Assembly (NCBI GenBank): GCA_021201865.1
Contig: JAJQEE010000166.1
Location: 1 to 62,905 of the forward strand
Direction of reading: 5' to 3'
From: Tannerellaceae bacterium
Lineage (GTDB): Bacteria > Bacteroidota > Bacteroidia > Bacteroidales > Tannerellaceae
Length of the DNA stretch: 62,905 nt
Shown here: positions 56,060 to 62,905 of the stretch, piece by piece
Numbering within the stretch: position 1 is the first letter of the stretch
Layout of the letters: the number at the start of each line of letters is the position of its first letter
Program-made: the position numbers and the translations under genes
Notes under the pieces: model-generated
What the model was told of the DNA's origin: nothing
The model's database searches: none
Seen by the model: only the letters and a program-made list of their open reading frames with translations

Positions 56060-57859
56060 CTATTGGGTTATAACGAATTTATGTTGTGCCTGATAGCTAC
56101 CGGAAGTTAGCTGAAACAGATAAATCCCCTTAGATAGAGATAGCTGTATGGAATGATCGCCGGTAGATAAAGGGTACATGTGCAATTTCCTTCCGGTCAG
56201 ATCATAGATAGATAAAGTCCCTGTATGTACCATCCCTATGATAGAGAACTGTCTGCCGTTGAGGGAACAGACGGGAAAGTCTTCTTCCGCCTCCATGGAT
56301 GGTGGGTTAAGGGGGTGGGGTTCGGATAAAGACTGCGTAGAGAGGCTTTGGGTGTAGGTTTCTTTGGGTATGGATTCCGGAAGAATATTTTGTAACTGTA
56401 TATTGATTCCTTGTGTGGTTTTAATGAAAAAGCTGCTGAGGGGAGGGATTACCGGATCATCTGCTATGGAAGAAACGATGTAAGAGGTACCATTATAAAA
56501 ATAGATGTAGGGCTCTAACTCCGGATAATTTTTTAGTTGCCGGAGAGAAAGGGGCGAAAGAAATGGATTCCCGCAAAGATACCATCCATAGTGTTCTATG
56601 TCTTGAGTGGAAGTTCTTTCCGGAATATCCATTGAGAGGATGTGAGCCTTAAATTCTTCCTTTTCCTTTGGAGCGGTAGCAGAGGAAAAAGTGAGCACAT
56701 TTTGTGTCGCTTTTTCATCGATAGCGACTAAGTATCCTTTCCCTTTCTCAAAAACGGGTTTGTTTTCTTCTGCGATAGAAATAACCTCCCAGTTTCCGGT
56801 TGCTATATTCCGCTCACTTCTTTTCAGACTGTTATAGGTAAGGGCATACAGGAAATTCCCTCCGGCGTTGGGTTGTTCATCCTGCAATTCGAAATTCCTG
56901 TCTAATCCTTCTTTGTACACATCGAAAGGGAAAGAGAGAAAATACCATTTCCCTTTTTCATCGAATGTTTTATGGATATGGATCTGGTTTTCTATCCGTA
57001 ATTCTCCTTTTGGCATTATCTGTATTTCAGAATCAAATATATTCAACTCTTTGCATGTCCATAGAGCTTCATCTGAAATAGTCACTATACTATTATTTAA
57101 CCATGCTTCTTTGCACTGGGCAAGATCATTAATTTTTATTTTTCCATCAATTAAAGCGTTCCGACCTTTGAATACGGGCAGGTGACTCCAGCGTGTTTTA
57201 TTTCCCCAGTCTCCTGCTCCGGTAAATAAGCTATAAGATGGGAGAAGATTGGTTAAGGTAAAAACATGGTCCAGGCAATAGAAACCGGAAGAGTGTTCAG
57301 AAGTTACCTTAAGGCTGAGATTAGTAAGTTTTCCTCCCCTTTGAATAGGATTAGTCTTTTTCCCGTTATCTCCATATGACTCTTCTTTATAATTGATCTT
57401 GTAATCGTTATGTAATGCGTTACACCACTTAATTTTCTCTATTGTTTTATTAGTATGCTCAATTTCAATGATCAGGGATTCACCCAATCCTAATCCTTTC
57501 CCGGCAAAAGATGCTTTAATGTATACAGAATCATACATTCCCGGATCAAATGTGGCAAAATGAAGCTCATTACCGGGAAGGAGTTTGTAGGAATAGCTTC
57601 CGATCTGATTTTCTATACCTTCAAGCGTTGCATTGAATAACTCAAACGTATCGGGGGTAAATGTCCAGTTATCCGTGGCTTTTCCTTCAAAGGTTTGTGT
57701 TAAAAAGGTGTCTCGTACCAACATATTCTTTACCGGATCAGCAACAAATGTTTTCCACTCGGATGGTAAGGGTACTTGTGCGAAAGAAGGAATATTTACC
57801 AATGACAGGATAAGCAAAAGGATCCCTTGGCAGGATCTGCTTTTTAGTAGGGTTTTCAT
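56060..57859 (-). CDS. T9SS-type secreted protein with C-terminal sorting domain
   Basis: 599 residues with a signal peptide (about 1-27, SFAQ). The C-terminal about 70 residues (SIYDLTGRKLHMYPL ... LSKGIYLFQLTSG ... HKFVITQ) fit the type A sorting domain that directs proteins through the type IX secretion system and attaches them at the surface. The body is beta-rich with no known enzyme motif, so it may be an adhesin or surface layer component. The last residues KFVITQ agree with a complete C-terminus. Confidence 0.85.
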   Translation of the reverse strand: MKTLLKSRSCQGILLLILSLVNIPSFAQVPLPSEWKTFVADPVKNMLVRDTFLTQTFEGKATDNWTFTPDTFELFNATLEGIENQIGSYSYKLLPGNELHFATFDPGMYDSVYIKASFAGKGLGLGESLIIEIEHTNKTIEKIKWCNALHNDYKINYKEESYGDNGKKTNPIQRGGKLTNLSLKVTSEHSSGFYCLDHVFTLTNLLPSYSLFTGAGDWGNKTRWSHLPVFKGRNALIDGKIKINDLAQCKEAWLNNSIVTISDEALWTCKELNIFDSEIQIMPKGELRIENQIHIHKTFDEKGKWYFLSFPFDVYKEGLDRNFELQDEQPNAGGNFLYALTYNSLKRSERNIATGNWEVISIAEENKPVFEKGKGYLVAIDEKATQNVLTFSSATAPKEKEEFKAHILSMDIPERTSTQDIEHYGWYLCGNPFLSPLSLRQLKNYPELEPYIYFYNGTSYIVSSIADDPVIPPLSSFFIKTTQGINIQLQNILPESIPKETYTQSLSTQSLSEPHPLNPPSMEAEEDFPVCSLNGRQFSIIGMVHTGTLSIYDLTGRKLHMYPLSTGDHSIQLSLSKGIYLFQLTSGSYQAQHKFVITQ

Positions 57860-57887
57860 AATTAAAGTTTTAATGGTTATCGTTCGA

Positions 57888-57895
57888 CAAATGTA
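57888..57895 (-). promoter_or_regulatory. -7 element for the T9SS cargo gene
   Basis: Minus-strand TACATTTG matches TAnnTTTG, 29 bp before the ATG at 57859. Confidence 0.55.
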
Positions 57896-58010
57896 TTAAA
57901 ATGTTATTTAAGTACAAATAATTTACAGAATAAAAGATTTTAATTATCTTGTTCATTCTTAAAAAGATCAATGTTAGTTGTGTGCTAATCTAATACCAAA
58001 TAATACTTTT

Positions 58011-59342
58011 ATGATAACAAGAAGAACTTTTCTGAAAACCTCGGCAGCTACCCTGGCCGCCGGAGTGGCTTCTCCCTCCGTATGGAGTAAGGAATGGGTG
58101 GATATGAAACTCTCCGGACCGAATGACCGGATTCATGTCGGACTGATCGGTTGCCGGAATATGGGATGGTCTAATCTGACAGACTTTTTACTGCTTCCGG
58201 AAGTAGATTGTATTGCTTTGTGTGATGTGGATCAGCGTATTTTGCAGGAGAAAGCAAAAGAGCTTGAAAAGATCCGGAATAAGGCTCCCCAGGTATTTTC
58301 GGATTACCGGAAGATGTTAGAGTTAAAAGAGCTGGATGCGGTGATTGTTGGTACGCCGGATCATTGGCATTGTCTCCAGTTTGTAGATGCCTGTTCAGCA
58401 GGAAAAGATGTGTATGTAGAAAAACCAATTGCTAATTATATCACCGAATGTGACTGGATGGTCAAAGCGGCCCGGCGTTATAACCGGGTAACCACCGTTG
58501 GGCAACAGCAACGGAGTGGAAATCACTGGAAAGAGATGGTGAATTTTCTGAATAGCGGGCAGTTAGGTACGATTGCCCGTGCGGATGTGTGGGCGAACTT
58601 CAACTATGGCGCTTTGGATAAACCGGTTCCGGATACGCCCGTTCCTGCTGGTGTGGACTATGAGACATGGCAGGGTCCTGCGGCAGTACGTCCTTTTAAT
58701 GAACAACACTTTCATGGTTCCTGGCGGATGTTCTGGGCCTATGGCGGTGGACTGATGACGGACTGGGGTGTTCATTTACTGGATATGGTTTTATGGGGTA
58801 TGAATATTAAAGAGATGCCTAAACGGGTAGTGGGTATCGGGAATAGTTTTGCCTATCCCGGGAATTGTCCGGAAACATTCGATACGCAGAGCGTCGTATA
58901 TGAATTTGATTCTTTCCTGATGAACTGGAATCATACCGGAGGTACGGAAACCGGACCATATGGCAGAAATTATGGTATCGCATTCCGGGGAACCAATGGG
59001 ACACTCGTCGCGGACCGGGATAGCTGGGAGATCTATCCGGAGTGGGATCATGCGAATAACCGGAAGAAAGTACCGGAGCTAACTGTCAAAGCGGATTATC
59101 AGGATCATAAAGATCATGTGGCCAACTTTATCAATTGCATGAAAAACCGGAATCCGGAGACAGCCTGCACGATTGAGAATGGTAGTCTTTGTGCCAAATA
59201 TGCCCATTTGGGAAATATGGCTGCCCGGACGGGAACTGCCTTGGTTTTTAATGATAAAAAAGATGGTTTTATCCATAATCCGGAGGCGGACCGGCTACTC
59301 ACTCCTTCTTATCGCTCTCCCTGGAAATTACCTGCATTATAA
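58011..59342 (+). CDS. Gfo/Idh/MocA family oxidoreductase, Tat-exported
   Basis: About 443 residues from the ATG at 58011, where a Tat signal (MITRRTFLKTSAATLAAGV, twin Arg) begins. The longer frame to 57978 is not preferred. The Rossmann part has VGLIGCRNMGW and ALCDVD, and the catalytic EKP motif is present as YVEKPIANY. The C-terminal domain carries HFHGSWRMFWAYGGG and DWGVHLLDM. Such enzymes oxidise or epimerise sugars or inositol. It is 12 bp from the TIM-barrel isomerase gene, and both are Tat-exported, suggesting a common sugar pathway. Confidence 0.9.
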   Translation: MITRRTFLKTSAATLAAGVASPSVWSKEWVDMKLSGPNDRIHVGLIGCRNMGWSNLTDFLLLPEVDCIALCDVDQRILQEKAKELEKIRNKAPQVFSDYRKMLELKELDAVIVGTPDHWHCLQFVDACSAGKDVYVEKPIANYITECDWMVKAARRYNRVTTVGQQQRSGNHWKEMVNFLNSGQLGTIARADVWANFNYGALDKPVPDTPVPAGVDYETWQGPAAVRPFNEQHFHGSWRMFWAYGGGLMTDWGVHLLDMVLWGMNIKEMPKRVVGIGNSFAYPGNCPETFDTQSVVYEFDSFLMNWNHTGGTETGPYGRNYGIAFRGTNGTLVADRDSWEIYPEWDHANNRKKVPELTVKADYQDHKDHVANFINCMKNRNPETACTIENGSLCAKYAHLGNMAARTGTALVFNDKKDGFIHNPEADRLLTPSYRSPWKLPAL

Positions 59343-59354
59343 ATCGGATAGATT

Positions 59355-60215
59355 ATGAAAAGACGTACATTTTTAAAAACCACAGGGTTGATCACGGCTG
59401 CTGTGGGTATGCCGGGCTTGCTGAAAGCATTTCCTGCGGTTCATGAAAGTTCTTTACCCGGATTCGGTATTCTAACCGGAAATACGGGTGGTAAATGGTT
59501 TGAAAATAATCCGGAAGCCGCTTTGCGGGAGCTTGCCGGGATGGGGTATACGGACCTGGAGTTTGGCGATACGTATGGAATGGAACTTTCTTATTTGAAG
59601 TCTTTGTTGAAAGAGTTAAAAATGAATGCTTTATTAGGCCCAACTTCCATGGGTGCTATGCTGGATGAAAAACAACTGATGAAAGATATCCGGGCCTGCC
59701 AGGAGATCGGAAAGAAATATATTGTTTGTTACTGGCCCTGGGTAGACGGTGGACAGAATAAAACGGCAGACGACTGGAAACAGGTGGCGGAACGATTGAA
59801 TAAAGGAGGTGCGATTTGTAAAAAAGAGGGGTTACAACTACTCTACCATAATCATGATATGGAGTTCTTGCCGGTAGATGGCCAGATTCCGTTTGATATT
59901 ATGATGGAGATTCTGGATCCGTCTGCTGTCAATATTGAGCTGGATCTTTACTGGATCACTAAAGGGAATCAATCGGCTGAAGAATACATCCGTAAATATC
60001 CGGGCCGGTATCCTGTTTTCCACGTGAAAGATATGGATAAAACTCCCGAAAGAGGATTTGAGTGTATAGGAGAAGGATGCATTGATTTTCCTTCTATTTT
60101 CAGATTGAACCAGACGGCAGGTGTCAGACATTTTATTGTGGAACACGATGAGCCGGCAGATCCGGAAGCCTGTGTTCGTACAGCTGCGGCTTATCTTTCC
60201 CGGTTAACTTTTTAA
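59355..60215 (+). CDS. Sugar phosphate isomerase/epimerase-like TIM barrel, Tat-exported
   Basis: 286 residues starting MKRRTFLKTTGLITAA, a Tat signal. The xylose-isomerase-like barrel has LLYHNHDMEFLP, NIELDLYWITKGN, VFHVKDMD and FIVEHDEPADP, which supply the Glu/Asp/His metal ligands of the AP_endonuc_2/IolE-like family. Length is typical. The 12-bp gap to the oxidoreductase implies co-translation. The pair probably handles a sugar or inositol-like substrate in the periplasm. Confidence 0.88.
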   Translation: MKRRTFLKTTGLITAAVGMPGLLKAFPAVHESSLPGFGILTGNTGGKWFENNPEAALRELAGMGYTDLEFGDTYGMELSYLKSLLKELKMNALLGPTSMGAMLDEKQLMKDIRACQEIGKKYIVCYWPWVDGGQNKTADDWKQVAERLNKGGAICKKEGLQLLYHNHDMEFLPVDGQIPFDIMMEILDPSAVNIELDLYWITKGNQSAEEYIRKYPGRYPVFHVKDMDKTPERGFECIGEGCIDFPSIFRLNQTAGVRHFIVEHDEPADPEACVRTAAAYLSRLTF

Positions 60216-60310
60216 CAAGAAAAAACTATAAAAAAGATTAGTGCAAACGAATAATACTATAATAACGGCATAAGAAAATAGGTACTGTTCTTTTTAATAA
60301 GATAAGTAAC

Positions 60311-61147
60311 TCATTTGGTATATTTATTTTTCAAATACTCATAAGTGGAATTCACTGCTGTAAAATAGTTATCATTTACCGTAAATTTGTGAAATTGTGT
60401 TTGTTTAGTTATTTGTTTATACCGGGAAGAATCAAATGCAACTGGATAATGACAAAGTCGTTTTAAATTCCATATCCCTTCATTAGAGAAAGGAATCTGA
60501 TCGATCATTATTTTTACTTCTGGAATATGCTCATAGGCCATATCAATGGCATAATCCAAAAGTAAGTAGTCGATCAGGATCTTTTCTTTTTCCCAATAAG
60601 AGGTAAGGAGTTTTTCTACAAACTGGAAAAGAATGTTTTCTTTTCTACAATAAAATAGAAATCCAGTCCATCGGAATTTTGAAATATATTCATAATTCGT
60701 ATGGTTTTTAATACTGAATAGCTCTTGTTTAAATACAGGTAAAGGTTTGGTCACTAAAACGGTAGCATCCAGCCATAATCCTCCTATATGAGATAACAAG
60801 TAGGTACGTAGGATATCAGAAAAATGAGCAATAGGAATAATTCCATTCTCCTTTTTCTCCAGTATATGATCCGGAAATTGGACGAATTCTTTGTAATTCT
60901 GCTTGGTTAATAAATGTACGGGATGGTTATGGCTATTTTGTAACAAAGAAAGATAACATATCCGGACAATTTCAGGCATATTTTCTTCTCCCTGTTCCCA
61001 ATAGACCCATACCGGATAGTTTGTATCTATGTCATCTATGGTGGCGGATGGTTTCTTGAAATTGGAAACACAATCGGAATAATGCTTTTTTAAATAGTTC
61101 CGGTTAATTTCCTCCTTTTCTTTTGCTTCGGTAATTGAAATAAACAT
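60311..61147 (-). CDS. Capsular-polysaccharide-type glycosyltransferase (GT32-like)
   Basis: 278 residues. The segment NYPVWVYWEQGEENMPEIVR followed by HFSDILRTYLLSHIGGLWLD shows the sugar-binding region and the metal-binding DXD-like site GGLWLDATV of the Caps_synth/OCH1-like fold. No signal peptide or membrane segment is obvious. It is the last gene of the AT-rich minus-strand cluster and starts 21 bp after the upstream glycosyltransferase ends. The acceptor could be a surface glycan or a modified peptide. Confidence 0.82.
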   Translation of the reverse strand: MFISITEAKEKEEINRNYLKKHYSDCVSNFKKPSATIDDIDTNYPVWVYWEQGEENMPEIVRICYLSLLQNSHNHPVHLLTKQNYKEFVQFPDHILEKKENGIIPIAHFSDILRTYLLSHIGGLWLDATVLVTKPLPVFKQELFSIKNHTNYEYISKFRWTGFLFYCRKENILFQFVEKLLTSYWEKEKILIDYLLLDYAIDMAYEHIPEVKIMIDQIPFSNEGIWNLKRLCHYPVAFDSSRYKQITKQTQFHKFTVNDNYFTAVNSTYEYLKNKYTK

Positions 61148-61168
61148 TTTTTGTGCCTTTGCATTATG

Positions 61169-62281
61169 TCAGCAAACTTTTTTTGAATTAGCATTCTTTG
61201 TGTCTTTGTGTCTTACTTCTTCAGCAAGTTTTCGATATAATTGTTTGTATTTTTTTACTATTTTTCCTGTATTCCAATATTCCCGGGCATATGTTTCATT
61301 TAATTGAGGCTTTTGTGAACGTTCCACTCCTTTTTTAAGTGCTAATACTATTGAGGAAAGATCCAATGGGTCAAAGGAAAAATTATTTTCATTATCTAAG
61401 AACTCTCCAATATTTCCAATGTTTGGTCCTACAACCGTTTTATTAAATAAGAAAGCTAAGGGTACGTTTCCAGAGTTAAGATTACGTAAGCGTTGGATCA
61501 AAACTATATCCGCAGCCGCAAAACAGTAAGGCAGCATATCTTCATCCACTGTCCCTTTTCCTAAAAAAGCATTTCCTTGTACGGTTATTCTTCTATTATA
61601 ATAGTTATTCCACCCATCGTGGTACCACCCGGGAGCAAGCAAATATTTTTCAGGAATATCTAATGCTTCAAATGCCTTTTTTACTAATATATGCTCTTCC
61701 TCATTGCGGAAACTACCAAAAGTCAAAATTACTTTTTTCTCCAGTGGGATATCTAAAATTTTCCGGGCCTCTTCCTGTGAGATAGTATTAGTATATAAAG
61801 TATCATAAATGTGATGAGGTATAAGTAGATGAATCTGTTTGAGATTAATTTTTCTTTTCATCATTTGCTGCATACTATAGTTCCCTAAATGCACAATAGC
61901 ATCTGCGTGTTTTTCAATAATATCAAACAAATAAAATTTGGTGTTTTCTTTTTCATAATGTGCTGTTTCGTCATGTTTCGTATATACGATCCGGGTCCCT
62001 GTAGTTTTCCAATCTTTTAGTACTTTCTCTAATTTTTTCCCAAATTCTTTAGTAGGAGAAGCTAATCCGAGTTGGGGATTTAGAAAAACAGGCCAATGTA
62101 TTTGAATGATATCATATCTTTTTTTTCCTTCCCAAAAAGCATTTATATCCGTATCTACTGAAAATTCTTCAGAAGTTATTTCTTCTGTTATGATATTGAT
62201 AAATGGATTCGTTTGTGGATTTCGTAAAATTACTAAAATCCGAAGAGGAGAAGTTTCAGTTTTTATATTAGTTGTATCCAT
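61169..62281 (-). CDS. GT-B-fold glycosyltransferase
   Basis: 370 residues. The pattern of an N-terminal Rossmann half (LRILVILRNPQTNPF, YDIIQIHWP) and a C-terminal half (VILTFGSFRNEEEH, AADIVLIQRLRNLNSGNVPL) fits a GT4-like glycosyltransferase. The C-terminus (RHKDTKNANSKKVC) is encoded by a tandem cacaaaga-type word and may be a late extension. It overlaps the LanC-like gene by 19 bp, so the two are translationally coupled. Confidence 0.78.
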   Translation of the reverse strand: MDTTNIKTETSPLRILVILRNPQTNPFINIITEEITSEEFSVDTDINAFWEGKKRYDIIQIHWPVFLNPQLGLASPTKEFGKKLEKVLKDWKTTGTRIVYTKHDETAHYEKENTKFYLFDIIEKHADAIVHLGNYSMQQMMKRKINLKQIHLLIPHHIYDTLYTNTISQEEARKILDIPLEKKVILTFGSFRNEEEHILVKKAFEALDIPEKYLLAPGWYHDGWNNYYNRRITVQGNAFLGKGTVDEDMLPYCFAAADIVLIQRLRNLNSGNVPLAFLFNKTVVGPNIGNIGEFLDNENNFSFDPLDLSSIVLALKKGVERSQKPQLNETYAREYWNTGKIVKKYKQLYRKLAEEVRHKDTKNANSKKVC

Positions 62282-62883
62282 GTACTATGTTGTTTATCAA
62301 TGATTGAAAGTAAAGCTAATCCTAAGCCTGCATTACCAGAAATTCCCTGAATTTTTGGACTTTCGTTGGTTGCCGAAGAACGAACCCGAACATGTAATTG
62401 TTTTATTTTTTCTATTTCTTGAATTGCTTCTTGTAAAAAGTCTTGTTTTTCCGTTTGAGGATTAGATAAACGGGTCTGGAAATACTTTTCCAAATCAAAA
62501 AGATCTTTCATTGAAAGGTAAAGTTTTTGACTATGAATCTGAGAATAGAGGATTTCATCAAAATCCTCTAATACTTCATCTGTATTACCCTCTAAAAATT
62601 TATGTTGTATTAAGTATTCTATTCCTACTCCAATGCCACTTATTCCATTTGTATAATTAATTAAAGAAATATTCAGGTTTTTTGTAATATGGAAAACTAA
62701 ATCAAATGCCTTGTCTCTAATATCTTCAGCATGAGTGTATTGTGCATAATGAAATAAAAAAATAGCCATACCCATTTTCCCAAACAGTAAACCATTATTC
62801 TGTATGTAAAAAGATGAGGTTAATATATCTTTGTATATTAAATGAAGTTTATTATCAAATAATTGTTTTTCTATTTCTTTCAT
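62263..62883 (-). CDS. Short LanC-like protein without zinc ligands
   Basis: 206 residues. Two GxxG-type barrel motifs, NGISGIGVGIEYL (about 80-92) and GISGNAGLGLALLSI (about 180-195), are diagnostic for LanC/lanthionine-synthetase-like alpha/alpha barrels. The protein is only half the usual about 400 residues and has no Cys, so the Cys/Cys/His zinc site needed for thioether cyclisation is missing. It may be a partner subunit, a degenerate cyclase or a scaffold. It opens a cluster with two glycosyltransferases and the upstream part is beyond the window. Confidence 0.72.
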   Translation of the reverse strand: MKEIEKQLFDNKLHLIYKDILTSSFYIQNNGLLFGKMGMAIFLFHYAQYTHAEDIRDKAFDLVFHITKNLNISLINYTNGISGIGVGIEYLIQHKFLEGNTDEVLEDFDEILYSQIHSQKLYLSMKDLFDLEKYFQTRLSNPQTEKQDFLQEAIQEIEKIKQLHVRVRSSATNESPKIQGISGNAGLGLALLSIIDKQHSTWIQLI

Positions 62884-62905
62884 TTTTAATATTAACTTAA
62901 TAAAC

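Noticed and set aside
1-62905. CRISPR array linked to the CARF nuclease
   Set aside because: No set of regularly spaced identical repeats with unique spacers was found. The 45447-45896 words are irregularly spaced and in mixed orientation.

Overview
The window is a stretch of a Bacteroidales chromosome, most likely Tannerellaceae/Parabacteroides-like. Evidence for this: promoters of the Bacteroidetes type (TAnnTTTG at -7, sometimes TTG/TTTG about 20 nt upstream), an S46 dipeptidyl-peptidase, long three-domain IspG, DUF3316 and DUF4292 proteins, T9SS-type C-terminal domains, a DUF6383-type secreted protein and moderate GC. It is mostly housekeeping chromosome with several decayed or accessory patches.

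Layout. 1-9160: a truncated 6-bladed beta-propeller lipoprotein, then an S41 peptidase, a frameshifted nagA, a GH42 beta-galactosidase and two secreted cysteine-nucleophile peptidases (C69 and C1B), which looks like glycan and peptide scavenging. 9748-14918: a large DUF6383-type secreted protein with two lesions, and a frameshifted DUF937/OmpA envelope protein. 15009-19828 (minus): DPP7, a polysaccharide flippase and ruvB. 20045-32385 (plus): rpoN, PAP2, gcvH, purE, ispG, dut, TPR, DUF4292 lipoprotein, EnvC-like protein, a second flippase and an asparagine-synthase-like protein. 32380-34372 (minus): M20 deacylase and ribF. 34924-41783 (plus): glyS, FKBP, topoisomerase IV subunit A, DUF3316 and a second S41 peptidase, followed by tRNA-Leu(UAG).

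41932-47900 is a decaying zone. It holds a deletion-fused relic, a gene with two in-frame stops, a 450-bp segment bounded by perfect 19-bp inverted repeats and filled with GGTG(A/C)ATACC words, and a frameshifted crystallin-fold lipoprotein, mixed with intact ferritin-like, pyrophosphatase-like, MBL-fold and esterase genes. 48054-50593 holds an orphan CARF plus PD-(D/E)xK nuclease (Card1/Can2 type) divergent from a HipA-like kinase and DUF3037 pair. No CRISPR array or cas operon is visible in the window. 50667-60215 returns to envelope functions: an AsmA-like giant with a frameshift, an AI-2E-family permease, a T9SS cargo, and a Tat-exported oxidoreductase with a TIM-barrel isomerase. 60311-62883 is an AT-rich minus-strand cluster of two glycosyltransferases and a short LanC-like protein that continues past the right edge.

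Two patterns cut across the window. First, five genes are each broken by a single-base length change in a homopolymer (G, T, G, T, A). This could be sequencing error, decay or slippage variation. Second, at least six intergenic regions carry inverted repeats built from short tandem words that differ from locus to locus but share an architecture.
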